A DNA stretch of 64,000 bases, taken from Duganella qianjiadongensis. Lineage in GTDB: Bacteria; Pseudomonadota; Gammaproteobacteria; Burkholderiales; Burkholderiaceae_D. The position numbers and the translations under genes were made by a program. Under the pieces are notes generated by a model. It was not told the origin of the DNA. It searched no databases and was given only the letters and a program-made list of their open reading frames with translations. The stretch spans positions 233,117 to 297,116 of the forward strand of contig NZ_WWCM01000005.1 of the NCBI RefSeq assembly GCF_009857915.1, in the 5' to 3' direction. Shown in pieces: positions 18,840-27,860 of this stretch (its first letter is position 1; every line of letters starts with the position of its first letter).

Positions 18840-19790
18840 ATGAATTCACCCAGTGTGCCGCACCCTTATTATGAAATTCTGATTGCCGCTGCCCGCAAGT
18901 CCGGTCCTGCCACCGTGGCCGTGGCTCATGCCTGTGACCGGCATGCACTGGAAGCTGCGCTCGATGCTGCCAGCATGGGCTTGATCAGTCCGATTCTGGT
19001 GGGGCCAGAGGCGCGCATCCGTCAGGCGGCGCAGGAGGCCGGGCTCGATATTTCGGCGCTGCCTATGGTCGACACCGAACATAGCCACGATTCGGCCATG
19101 CGGGCGGTGGAGCTGATACGTGAAGGCAAGGCCAGCGTGCTGATGAAAGGCAGCCTGCACACGGATGAACTGATGGGTGCCGTGGTGGCCAGCGAGACGG
19201 GGCTGCGCACTAACCGCCGCCTCAGCCACTGTTTCGTCATGGATGTGCCGGGCCGTAGCGAACCGTTGATCATCACGGATGCAGCGGTCAATATCACGCC
19301 GACGCTGGCAGATAAAGTCGATATCATCCAGAACGCGATCGATCTGGCCCATGTGCTCAAGTTCGATCCCGTCAAGGTGGCGATACTGGCGGCGGTGGAA
19401 ACCGTGAGCGCACGTATGCCATCGACCATCGATGCAGCGGCCCTGTGCAAAATGGCGGACCGCGGCCAGATTACCGGCGCTATTCTCGATGGCCCGCTGG
19501 CCATGGACAACGCCATCGATCCCGAAGCGGCGCAGATCAAACATCTGGTTTCGCCGGTTGCCGGACAGGCCAACATCCTGCTGGCGCCGGATCTGGAAGC
19601 TGGCAATATGCTGGCCAAGAGCCTGACCTTCATGGCGGGTGCGGCAGCAGCGGGCATCGTGCTGGGGGCACGCGTGCCCATCATTCTGACCAGCCGGGCA
19701 GATTCGGTGACGGCCCGTCTGGCCTCCTGCGCGGTGGCCGTGCTGATGGCGCGCAGTGCACTGGCCACTGGCCGCGTGATGGGAGGCTGA
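18840..19790 (+). CDS. Phosphate acetyl/butyryltransferase
   Basis: A 316-residue enzyme of the PTA_PTB family, converting acyl-CoA and phosphate to acyl-phosphate and CoA. Features are the N-terminal AARKSGPATVAVAHACD, HSHDSAMRAVELIREGKA, MKGSLHTDELM and the C-terminal LVSPVAGQANILLAPDLEAGN. Length and motifs fit the short Ptb-like type rather than the long Pta. Directly followed (4 bases) by ackA and then fabI, so the operon can make acyl-phosphate, ATP and saturated acyl chains. ATG at 18840 follows GACGGAGAAATA. Confidence 0.9.
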   Translation: MNSPSVPHPYYEILIAAARKSGPATVAVAHACDRHALEAALDAASMGLISPILVGPEARIRQAAQEAGLDISALPMVDTEHSHDSAMRAVELIREGKASVLMKGSLHTDELMGAVVASETGLRTNRRLSHCFVMDVPGRSEPLIITDAAVNITPTLADKVDIIQNAIDLAHVLKFDPVKVAILAAVETVSARMPSTIDAAALCKMADRGQITGAILDGPLAMDNAIDPEAAQIKHLVSPVAGQANILLAPDLEAGNMLAKSLTFMAGAAAAGIVLGARVPIILTSRADSVTARLASCAVAVLMARSALATGRVMGG

Positions 19791-19794
19791 GCCT

Positions 19795-20988
19795 ATGCGC
19801 CCGAATGAAAGTATCGTGGTGATCAACGCCGGCTCGTCGAGCATCAAGTTTTCGCTCTACAGCGGCGCGCAACTGGAACTGACTTTCCGCGGCAAGATAG
19901 AAAATCTGTATAGCGGCATTACCCATTTTGCTGCCGTAGATGCGCAGGAAAACAGCATAGGCGAACGTCATTGGGCCGAGGCGCCGCTCGATCACGAAGC
20001 GGCCATGCGCTTTCTGTTCGAGTTTGCCGACAGCCATCTGGACGGCCATCAGGTGGTGGCGGTGGGCCATCGCATCGTACATGGCGGCGTACATTACAGT
20101 GGCCCAAGGCGGCTCGATGGCGCGGTGCTGGCCCAGCTGGAAAAGCTGATACCGCTGGCGCCGCTGCATCTGCCGCACAATCTGGCGCCGGTGCGCGCCA
20201 TGATGGCGCTGGCGCCCGAGCTGCCACAGGTGGGCTGTTTCGATACCGCCTTCCACGTGGGCCAGCCTGCCGCAGCACAGTCGTTTGCGCTGCCGCAGCG
20301 TATCACCGGGCAGGGCGTGCGGCGTTACGGCTTCCATGGCCTGTCGTATGAATATATTGCGCTCAGCCTGCCCACGGTCGATGCCACGCTGGCGCAGGCC
20401 CGCGTGGTCGCTGCGCACCTCGGCAATGGCGCCAGCATGTGCGCTATCCATGCCGGCCGCAGCGTGGCCAGTACCATGGGCTTTACCGCAGTGGACGGAC
20501 TGCCTATGGGCACGCGCTGCGGCGCGCTGGATCCCGGTGTGGTGCTGTATCTAATCGACGAACTGGGCATGAGTGTGGCCGCCGTGCAGAAAATGCTGTA
20601 CCAGGAATCGGGCCTGCTAGGCGTTTCCGGCATAGCCTCGGATATGCGCACGCTGGAACAGAGCAGTGATCCGCGCGCGCGGCAGGCAATCGATCTGATG
20701 GTCTACCGTATAGGCCGCGAACTGGGTTCCCTGAGCGCAGCACTGGGCGGGCTCGATGCGCTGGTATTTTCCGGCGGCATAGGCGAAAACAGCGCCAGCC
20801 TGCGCGCGGCGGTGTGCGCGCAAGCCGCGTGGCTGGGCGTGCAGCTCGATGCCAGCGCCAACGCAGCGTCCGGACACGGCATACGCCGCATCAGCGCGGA
20901 CAGCAGCCGTGTGGCCGTGTGGGTAGTGCCTGCCAACGAAGAACTGATGATAGCCCAACATACGCAAGACTTACTGGAGCCGCTATGA
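19795..20988 (+). CDS. ackA: Acetate/propionate kinase
   Basis: A 397-residue ASKHA-fold kinase (acyl-phosphate + ADP to carboxylate + ATP). Diagnostic motifs are NAGSSSIKFSLY at the N-terminus, HRIVHGG, the catalytic Asp and Arg region GCFDTAFH, YGFHGLSYEY, AHLGNGASM and the C-terminal FSGGIGENSASLR. Four bases downstream of the phosphotransacylase and overlapping the fabI start by 4 bases (ATGA). Confidence 0.94.
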   Translation: MRPNESIVVINAGSSSIKFSLYSGAQLELTFRGKIENLYSGITHFAAVDAQENSIGERHWAEAPLDHEAAMRFLFEFADSHLDGHQVVAVGHRIVHGGVHYSGPRRLDGAVLAQLEKLIPLAPLHLPHNLAPVRAMMALAPELPQVGCFDTAFHVGQPAAAQSFALPQRITGQGVRRYGFHGLSYEYIALSLPTVDATLAQARVVAAHLGNGASMCAIHAGRSVASTMGFTAVDGLPMGTRCGALDPGVVLYLIDELGMSVAAVQKMLYQESGLLGVSGIASDMRTLEQSSDPRARQAIDLMVYRIGRELGSLSAALGGLDALVFSGGIGENSASLRAAVCAQAAWLGVQLDASANAASGHGIRRISADSSRVAVWVVPANEELMIAQHTQDLLEPL

Positions 20989-21761
20989 CTACACAAACTG
21001 TTTATCCTATTTTGACAGGCAAACGCGCGCTGGTAGTGGGCGTGGCCAATGAACATTCGATCGCCTGGGGCTGCGCGCTGGCATTCCGCAAGCTGGGCGC
21101 GGAAGTGGTGCTGACCTATCAGAACGACAAGGCCAAACCCCATGTCGAACCGCTGGCCCAGTCTATCGATGCGCAGTTGCTGCCGCTCGATGTGACCCAG
21201 CCAGAGCAGATGGAAGCGCTGTTTGCCACGCTGGCCCAGCAGGGCAAGCTCGATATACTGGTGCATTCGATCGCATTCGCTCCCAAGGCGGACCTGCAGG
21301 GCGGCCTGATAGACTCTTCGCTAGCCGGTTTTCTGACGGCCATGGATATCTCCTGCCACTCCTTCCTGCGCATGGCAAAGCTGGCTGCGCCGCTGATGGA
21401 GCAGGGCGGTGCCATGTTCGCCATGAGTTACCATGGTGCGGAGAAGGTTGTGCCCAACTACAATCTGATGGGGCCGGTCAAGGCGGCGCTCGAATCGGCC
21501 TGCCGCTATCTGGCGTATGAACTGGGGCCGAAAGGCATACGGGTGCACGCTATTTCGCCCGGCCCGCTGCAAACCCGCGCAGCATCTGGCCTGAAGGAAT
21601 TCGACCGTCTGCTGAGCGATGCGCTGAACCGCGCGCCACTGGGCGAGCTGGTCGATATCGAAGATGTGGGCAATACCTGCGCCTATCTCGCTTCGCCGTT
21701 GGCCCGTCACCTGACGGGTAGTACGGTCTATATCGATGGCGGTCTGAACATCATCGCTTGA
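20985..21761 (+). CDS. fabI: Enoyl-ACP reductase FabI-type
   Basis: A 258-residue SDR that reduces trans-2-enoyl-ACP with NADH in fatty-acid elongation. The FabI-specific N-terminal motif VGVANEHSIAWG replaces the usual TGxxxGIG, and the active site is Tyr...Lys in YNLMGPVKAALE, with SYHGAEKVVPN just before. The ATGA overlap with ackA indicates translational coupling. A second fabI elsewhere in the genome is possible and cannot be checked here. Confidence 0.92.
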   Translation: MTTQTVYPILTGKRALVVGVANEHSIAWGCALAFRKLGAEVVLTYQNDKAKPHVEPLAQSIDAQLLPLDVTQPEQMEALFATLAQQGKLDILVHSIAFAPKADLQGGLIDSSLAGFLTAMDISCHSFLRMAKLAAPLMEQGGAMFAMSYHGAEKVVPNYNLMGPVKAALESACRYLAYELGPKGIRVHAISPGPLQTRAASGLKEFDRLLSDALNRAPLGELVDIEDVGNTCAYLASPLARHLTGSTVYIDGGLNIIA

Positions 21762-21795
21762 CCTTGCTGTCGTGGGAAGGTGTAACATACCGGCC

Positions 21796-22128
21796 ATGCG
21801 TCCCGTACTCCGCTTTCTGTTATGGCTGTTGATCGTCGCCCTGCCTCTGCAGGGCGGCGCTGCTTCCATGCTGCCGTGCGTGCAGCTGAGCCAGCCGGTG
21901 CAGCACAGTGCCCATTGCGCCCCCGAAGCTGGCCAGCAGAAGAAAGCGCCTGACCCGCATGCCCATGCCAAATGCAGCCACTGCACAGCCTGTGCCAGTG
22001 TGCTGGGCGCGCCGCTAGCGACGGACCTGCTGCTGACCACGCTGTCAGCGCCCGTTCCGCTAGCCGCTGATCCGGCCATGTGCGGCCACATTCCTGCCAC
22101 GCTGGAACGGCCTCCCCAATCTGCCTGA
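21796..22128 (+). CDS. Small Cys/His-rich periplasmic protein of a copper operon
   Basis: A 110-residue protein with an N-terminal signal sequence (MRPVLRFLLWLLIVALPLQG) and a Cys/His-rich mature part (HSAHCAPEAG, HAHAKCSHCTAC), similar in style to DUF2946-type proteins that head copper-resistance operons. It lies 57 bases upstream of the TolC-family gene. Copper binding is inferred from the residues and context. Confidence 0.65.
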   Translation: MRPVLRFLLWLLIVALPLQGGAASMLPCVQLSQPVQHSAHCAPEAGQQKKAPDPHAHAKCSHCTACASVLGAPLATDLLLTTLSAPVPLAADPAMCGHIPATLERPPQSA

Positions 22129-22185
22129 AATTCTGCCGTAGTCGCGGGCTGTGCGCCCGTATCCCGACATTATTGAAGGAAATCC

Positions 22186-23616
22186 ATGAATACAATGAGT
22201 TTGCCGCAGCGCGCGACAGACGGCGCTGCCGCACCGGCTCAGCGTAGTGCGCGTCGCCCACAGTCCACTGTCAGGTGGCGTGCTGCCGTGTTGCTGCCTT
22301 TTATATTGCTGACTGGCTGCGCTTCGCTATCGGCTGATAGCGGTTATGGCGAGGTAGCCGAATTGACCAGCAAGCGTCTGGGCCAGCCAGTGCAGTTCCA
22401 GCGTGTAGCCGACCAGACAGCCCAGATACAGGGGCTACTGGCCCAGCCTCTGACAGCCGATACGGCTGTGCAGCTGGCTTTGCTCAACAACAGCGGTCTG
22501 AAAGCCACGCTGGCCGAGCTAGGGATAGCCGAGGCCGAGCTGGTGCAGGCCGGGCGTTTGCGCAACCCGTCGTTCAGCTTTGGCCGCGTCAGCGGTGGTG
22601 GTGAGGCCGAGATCGACCGCAGCGTGATGTTCGATCTGGCCGGCTTGCTGACCATGCCGCAGCGCCGCCGCATGGAGCAGCACCGTTTCGAACAGACCCG
22701 ATACAGCGTGGCCAGCCGTGCCTTGCAGCTGGCCAGCGATACCCGTATTGCCTACTTTACTGCGGTCGCTGCCATACAGTCGCAGGAGTTTGCCGAGCAG
22801 GTGGCACTTGCTGCCCAGGCTTCCGGCCAGCTGGCCGAGCGCATGGCCAAGGCAGGCAACTGGAGCCGGCTCGATCAGGCGCGGGAAACTGCATTCCAGC
22901 ACGAAGCGACCAGCCAGCTGCTGCGCGCGCGCCACGAGGCGCTCGCCAGCCGCGAAGCGCTCCTGCGGCTGCTGGGAATGGGCAGCAACGATACCACGGT
23001 GCTGTTGCCGGCTCGTCTACCTGAGATGCCGCAGCAGGCGCTGGCCATGCGCGATGCCGAGGCGCAGGCCTTGGCTAGCCGTCTCGATGTGCTGGCGGCC
23101 CGCGCTGCCAGTGCTGCCAGTGCGCAGGCGCTGGGCCTGAGCCAGACCACCAGCTTCGTAAACGTGTTCGAGCTTGGCTATGCCGACAAGCGCAGCAGGG
23201 GCACTCCGCGCGAGAAAGGCTACGAAGTGTCGCTGGAATTGCCGCTGTTTGACTGGGGCACTGCCCGCAGAGCGGGTGCACAGGCCAGCTATATGCAGAG
23301 CGTGTACCATGCCGCCGATGTCGCGCTACAGGCCCGCTCGCAGGTGCGGGTGGCGTATTCCGCTTACCAGAGCCAGTACGAAATTGCGCGCAATTATCAG
23401 GACCATGTGGTGCCGCTACGCAAGCAGATCGCTGATGAAGTTCTGCTGCGCTACAACGGCATGCTGGCCAGCGTATTCGAACTGCTGTCTGATGCACGCG
23501 AGCAGCTTGCGGCCGTCAACGGTGCCATAAATTCCCAGCGCGACTTCTGGATCGCGGAAACCAGCTTACAGGCCGCTATTCATGGCGGTAGCAACGAGAA
23601 CAGGAGCCAGCCATGA
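22186..23616 (+). CDS. TolC-family outer membrane efflux lipoprotein
   Basis: A 476-residue outer-membrane factor with two OEP repeats forming the TolC-like alpha-barrel. The N-terminus carries ~35 polar residues, a hydrophobic segment and the lipobox LLTGC (~residues 42-46). It is unusual in having no adjacent RND pump or membrane-fusion gene; instead it is translationally coupled (ATGA overlap) to a multicopper oxidase. This arrangement is seen in copper-tolerance loci, where the pair is thought to handle periplasmic copper. Confidence 0.85.
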   Translation: MNTMSLPQRATDGAAAPAQRSARRPQSTVRWRAAVLLPFILLTGCASLSADSGYGEVAELTSKRLGQPVQFQRVADQTAQIQGLLAQPLTADTAVQLALLNNSGLKATLAELGIAEAELVQAGRLRNPSFSFGRVSGGGEAEIDRSVMFDLAGLLTMPQRRRMEQHRFEQTRYSVASRALQLASDTRIAYFTAVAAIQSQEFAEQVALAAQASGQLAERMAKAGNWSRLDQARETAFQHEATSQLLRARHEALASREALLRLLGMGSNDTTVLLPARLPEMPQQALAMRDAEAQALASRLDVLAARAASAASAQALGLSQTTSFVNVFELGYADKRSRGTPREKGYEVSLELPLFDWGTARRAGAQASYMQSVYHAADVALQARSQVRVAYSAYQSQYEIARNYQDHVVPLRKQIADEVLLRYNGMLASVFELLSDAREQLAAVNGAINSQRDFWIAETSLQAAIHGGSNENRSQP

Positions 23617-25013
23617 TTACGCGGCGTGATTTTTTCAAGGGCGCGGGTGCCGCCGCCGTCAGTGCGACGGCAGTGAGCAAGGTGGCTGCAGCGAGCTTGC
23701 CGGAAGCGGTGCTGATGGGCAGTGCCGATACGCATGTTCCACCGGCGCCGTCCAACGGTCGCCACTTCAACCCCGTGGTAACGCTGAACGGCTGGTCGCT
23801 GCCGTGGCGTATGCGCGACGGGGTCAAGGAGTTCCATCTGGTGGCCGAACCGGTAGTGCGCGAAATGGCGCCCGGCATGAAGGCGCATCTGTGGGGTTAC
23901 AACGGCCAGTCGCCTGGCCCAACCATCGAGGTAGTGGAAGGCGATCGCGTGCGCATCTTCGTTACCAACAGGCTGCCCGAGCATACCAGCGTGCACTGGC
24001 ATGGTCTGCGTGTGCCGAACGGCATGGATGGCGTCACCGGCCTGACCCAGCCCGGCATCGCGCCGGGTAAAACCTATGTGTACGAATTTGTGGCCACGCG
24101 GCCCGGCCAGTTCATGTACCACCCCCACGCCGATGAAATGACCCAGATGGCCATGGGCATGATGGGCTTCTGGGTCACCCACCCGAAAGACTACCGCCAG
24201 CAGGCGGTAGACCGTGATTTCGTGTTCCTGCTGAGTGCCTTCGATATCGACCCGGGCAGCTACAAACCGAAGCCGAACACCATGCTCGATTTCAATCTGT
24301 GGACGTTTAATAGCCGTGTATTCCCCGGCATCGATACGCTACCCGTAAGGCAGGGCGACAAGGTGCGCATACGGGTAGGCAATCTGACCATGACTAACCA
24401 CCCGCTGCACATGCATGGCCATGAATTTGTCGTGACCGGTACGGATGGCGGCTGGGTATCGCCGACGGCGCGCTGGCCTGAAGTGACCACCGATATCGGT
24501 GTGGGACAGATGCGTGCCATCGAATTCCACGCTACCGAACCGGGCGACTGGGCACTGCATTGTCATAAATCGCACCACACCATGAATGCCATGGGGCATA
24601 ACGTGCCCAGCATGATAGGCGTCGATCATGACGGCATCGCCGAGAAGATCAACCGCATCGTGCCCGGTTACATGGCCATGGGTGACAAGGGCGGTTCCAT
24701 GGGCGGCATGCAGATGCCCTTGCCAGAGAACACTTTGCCCATGATGACAGGCGAGGGACCCTTCGGCGGAGTGGAGATGGGGGGGATGTTCACCGTGCTC
24801 AAGGTGCGCAAGGAGCAGAAGCGGGGCGATTACAGCGATCCGGGCTGGTATCAGCATCCGCCGGGCACGCTGGCCTATGAATGGACGGGCGAATTGCCGG
24901 CAGCCACGCGTCAGTATGATGCTGGCCGCGCGGCTATGCCGGCACGCAAAGTGGAGGAAATAGAAGTCACTGTGCGTAAGCCGGCTGGACATGAGGGCCA
25001 CAGCGGGCATTGA
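23613..25013 (+). CDS. Tat-exported multicopper oxidase (copper tolerance)
   Basis: A 466-residue periplasmic oxidase. The Tat signal is RRDFFKG at residues 4-10. Copper ligands are visible in four clusters: HWHGLRVP, YHPHADEM, HPLHMHGHEF and HCHKSHHTMNAM, together supplying the type 1, 2 and 3 sites. A Met-rich stretch (MAMGDKGGSMGGMQMPL) is placed like the Cu(I)-binding segments of CopA/CueO. It likely oxidises Cu(I) to Cu(II). Coupled to the upstream TolC-family gene. Confidence 0.92.
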   Translation: MITRRDFFKGAGAAAVSATAVSKVAAASLPEAVLMGSADTHVPPAPSNGRHFNPVVTLNGWSLPWRMRDGVKEFHLVAEPVVREMAPGMKAHLWGYNGQSPGPTIEVVEGDRVRIFVTNRLPEHTSVHWHGLRVPNGMDGVTGLTQPGIAPGKTYVYEFVATRPGQFMYHPHADEMTQMAMGMMGFWVTHPKDYRQQAVDRDFVFLLSAFDIDPGSYKPKPNTMLDFNLWTFNSRVFPGIDTLPVRQGDKVRIRVGNLTMTNHPLHMHGHEFVVTGTDGGWVSPTARWPEVTTDIGVGQMRAIEFHATEPGDWALHCHKSHHTMNAMGHNVPSMIGVDHDGIAEKINRIVPGYMAMGDKGGSMGGMQMPLPENTLPMMTGEGPFGGVEMGGMFTVLKVRKEQKRGDYSDPGWYQHPPGTLAYEWTGELPAATRQYDAGRAAMPARKVEEIEVTVRKPAGHEGHSGH

Positions 25014-25043
25014 CGGCGGATAGTGCGCCGCCAGTCCGCAGGG

Positions 25044-25832
25044 CTAGCGGCGCGTGTAGGTGCGCAGGATGCGGTCGTAAGTCCCATCCTTGCGCATGTC
25101 CTGCATCACTTTGTCGTATCGGGCGATGAGTGCCGCGTGGTCCCTCTGGCGCGAAAAGCCGAGGTAGGCCACCAGACCCAGATCAACCGAGGGTTTGAGT
25201 TCTTTTACGGCATTGCCATTGCCTGATACTTCAGCGGAATACTGCATGACCAGCCTAGGCCCAACTGCAATATCGAAGCGTTTTCCCACCAGTTTGGCCA
25301 GGTTCTGTGCCTGCGTAGCGGCTTCATCGGTTTTCCTAATCTGGCCTGTCAGCAGTGCCTGGGTAAAGTTGCTGCCATACACGGCCCCCCGTTCGACGCC
25401 GAAGGTGTACTGGCCCAGTTTGCCGATATCGCCTTCAAAACGTATGTCGGAATCCTGCCTGACGAAGAAGGAAATACGATCTTCGACCAGTTTTTCATGC
25501 GGATAGCTGATGTAGGCTAGCCGCTCCTCTTTGAACGCCAGCGGAAATACCGCGTCGGCACTGCCGCTGGACATCATGGTCTGGGCGCGCGTCATGGGCA
25601 TGAAAACGATGCTGATGGGTACTTTCAGACGCAGGAAAGCTTCTTTCACGAGGTCCACGGCGATGCCACGGGCCAGGCCATGTTCTTCAAAGGAAAAAGG
25701 GGGCAGAGCGGCTGTGACCAGTTGCAAAGGTGCAGCCGCCTGCGCTGGCGGAAAGACGAGTAAAACGAGCGATAGCAGACGTAGCCCGGCGTTGCCGTAA
25801 AAGTTATTTAACAAAGCATGCAAATAGTTCAT
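25044..25832 (-). CDS. Periplasmic amino-acid-type solute-binding protein (SBP_bac_3)
   Basis: A 262-residue protein with a signal peptide (to about residue 33, PPAQAAA) and the family-3 solute-binding fold: LPPFSFEEHGLARGIAVDLVKEA, then DAVFPLAFKEERLAYISYP and the C-terminal MRKDGTYDRILRTY. No ABC permease or ATPase gene is nearby, so it may be an orphan sensor or binding protein. Ligand unknown. Confidence 0.85.
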   Translation of the reverse strand: MNYLHALLNNFYGNAGLRLLSLVLLVFPPAQAAAPLQLVTAALPPFSFEEHGLARGIAVDLVKEAFLRLKVPISIVFMPMTRAQTMMSSGSADAVFPLAFKEERLAYISYPHEKLVEDRISFFVRQDSDIRFEGDIGKLGQYTFGVERGAVYGSNFTQALLTGQIRKTDEAATQAQNLAKLVGKRFDIAVGPRLVMQYSAEVSGNGNAVKELKPSVDLGLVAYLGFSRQRDHAALIARYDKVMQDMRKDGTYDRILRTYTRR

Positions 25833-25942
25833 GCCCGCAAGTTTAGCGGAACATTAGCAAATTTCACGCACTCAATGCTTCTTTAGAGGCAGCAATCCAC
25901 TTTTTTCTTCAAAAACAGTCACATAATTGTTGCAAGTTAATT

Positions 25943-27568
25943 TCAAGCGAGCAGTGCGGCAGGACGCATTCCGCCACCGGCACGCGGAGTGCGGCGTACC
26001 AGTCCATCGAGGCGGAATACCCCGACGGCTTCATTCAGGCTATGGACCTGTTCCTGCATGGCCTGCGCTGCGGCGGCGGCCTGTTCTACCAGCGCAGCGT
26101 TCTGCTGGGTAACGTCATCCATCTGGGTCACCGCTTCGGTAATCTGTTCTATGCCGGCGGACTGTTCATGGCTGGCCTGCATGATCTCGCCCATGATGTC
26201 GGTAACCCGCTTGACGCTGTCCACCACCTCGTTCATGGTGGCGCCCGCCTCTTCAACGAGCCGGTTGCCTGCCTGTACCTTGTCGACGGAGTCGCCTATC
26301 AGTTCCTTGATCTCTTTGGCGGCAGCGGCGCTGCGCTGGGCGAGTGTTCTGACCTCGCTTGCGACAACGGCAAACCCCCGGCCCTGTTCGCCTGCGCGTG
26401 CGGCTTCGACGGCGGCATTCAGCGCCAGAATATTGGTCTGGAAAGCGATGCTGTCGATGACGGAAATGATGTCGACAATTTTGCGTGCAGAGTTGTCGAT
26501 GGCGGCCATGGTATTGACCACCTGCGCCACGACGGCACCGCCACGCCCAGCGACTGTCGAGGCGGATTCGGCCAGAACATTGGCCTCACGCGCACGATCA
26601 GAGTTCAGGCGCACGGTACCGGTCAGTTCTTCCATCGAGGACGCCGTTTCTTCGAGCGTCGTGGCTTGCCGCTCGGTGCGCGACGATAGATCGAGATTGC
26701 CGGAGGCGATCTGCCCCGCGGCGCTGGCGATGGTGGCGCTGCTGTTCTGAACCTGGCCGACGATGCGGCTCAGGCCGTCGCGCATGGACTGCATGGCGTA
26801 GAGCAGGCTGCTGTTATCGTCGCTGCGTGCATGAATAGCGACCTGCAGATTGCCCGCCGCAATTTCCGAGGCTATCGCGGCCGCCTGATCCGGCTCGCAG
26901 CCCAGCTGCCGGACGATGCTGCGGGTGATCATCCAGCCTGATACCAGACTGCACAGCAACGTCAGCCCGCCCAGCACCAGCATGCGCTGGCGCGCGCTGT
27001 CGTAGGCCGCTTCGGCATTGGCCACTGCTTCGGTATTCTGTTTCTGTTCCAGTGCCACCAGCTGGCGGATCAGTTCCCACCATTTTTTCTGGATAGGGCG
27101 GAATTCGTAGCGCAGCAGTTTGTAAGCGTCATCCTGTTGCTGATTCAAGGCCATTTCTTGCGCACGGGCAATGAAAGGGCGGGCTAGCTCGCCTTGCTTG
27201 CGTATGTTGTCGAGCAGCTGCTTTTCTTCCGGCGTGGTGTTAACTTCGGCGCTGAACATCTGGCTGAGCTTGTTCAGGTTGGCCGCATATTTGGCATCCT
27301 GATCCGTGATCCGTTTCACTTCGATCTGGATTTCCTTGGTTTCTTTTAGCAGTATCAGATTGCGCAATGCCAGTGCACGCTCTGTCACCGTCAGATCCAG
27401 CGTCTGGGCGAGCTGGGTTTCCACATCGTTGACCTTGGTAATTTCTTCCATGCGCTGCTGGATCTCGCGCATGCATGCCAGTCCTAGGACAATGACCATG
27501 CCCAGCAAGGCACAGACCAGACCGAAACCGAGGCTCAGCCGCTTGGCTATATTCATATTCCGCATCAC
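25943..27568 (-). CDS. Methyl-accepting chemotaxis protein
   Basis: A 541-residue chemoreceptor. TM1 is about residues 13-32, followed by a ~150-residue periplasmic four-helix-bundle-like domain, TM2 about residues 190-210, a HAMP domain and a long signalling domain. The hairpin tip core is [39 protein letters not shown]. The C-terminus ends [17 protein letters not shown] with no NWETF-type CheR/CheB tether. Ligand unknown. Confidence 0.93.
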   Translation of the reverse strand: MMRNMNIAKRLSLGFGLVCALLGMVIVLGLACMREIQQRMEEITKVNDVETQLAQTLDLTVTERALALRNLILLKETKEIQIEVKRITDQDAKYAANLNKLSQMFSAEVNTTPEEKQLLDNIRKQGELARPFIARAQEMALNQQQDDAYKLLRYEFRPIQKKWWELIRQLVALEQKQNTEAVANAEAAYDSARQRMLVLGGLTLLCSLVSGWMITRSIVRQLGCEPDQAAAIASEIAAGNLQVAIHARSDDNSSLLYAMQSMRDGLSRIVGQVQNSSATIASAAGQIASGNLDLSSRTERQATTLEETASSMEELTGTVRLNSDRAREANVLAESASTVAGRGGAVVAQVVNTMAAIDNSARKIVDIISVIDSIAFQTNILALNAAVEAARAGEQGRGFAVVASEVRTLAQRSAAAAKEIKELIGDSVDKVQAGNRLVEEAGATMNEVVDSVKRVTDIMGEIMQASHEQSAGIEQITEAVTQMDDVTQQNAALVEQAAAAAQAMQEQVHSLNEAVGVFRLDGLVRRTPRAGGGMRPAALLA

Positions 27569-27860
27569 TACCCCCTAAAAAAACTGCCATTGAGCGTTGG
27601 ATATTAAGGTTGGGGTAGGGGAACAAATATCTCCATTCCTCACACTGGCGCAGAAGCAACACAAATTAATTTACTTGAATTATCGTCGGAGTGTGCTAGC
27701 AATCTGTCGTGGCCGTTAGTAGCGGTATGGCTGAATATGTGCTGGTTTCGATATGGAAGTTAGCGAGGCTCGCTAGCGCAGGCACTCTTGCCTAGGCTTT
27801 GCGGGCAAAACCACCGATAATGGCGGCCAAATCAATTTTTGCACTGTCTGGAAGCCGCAC

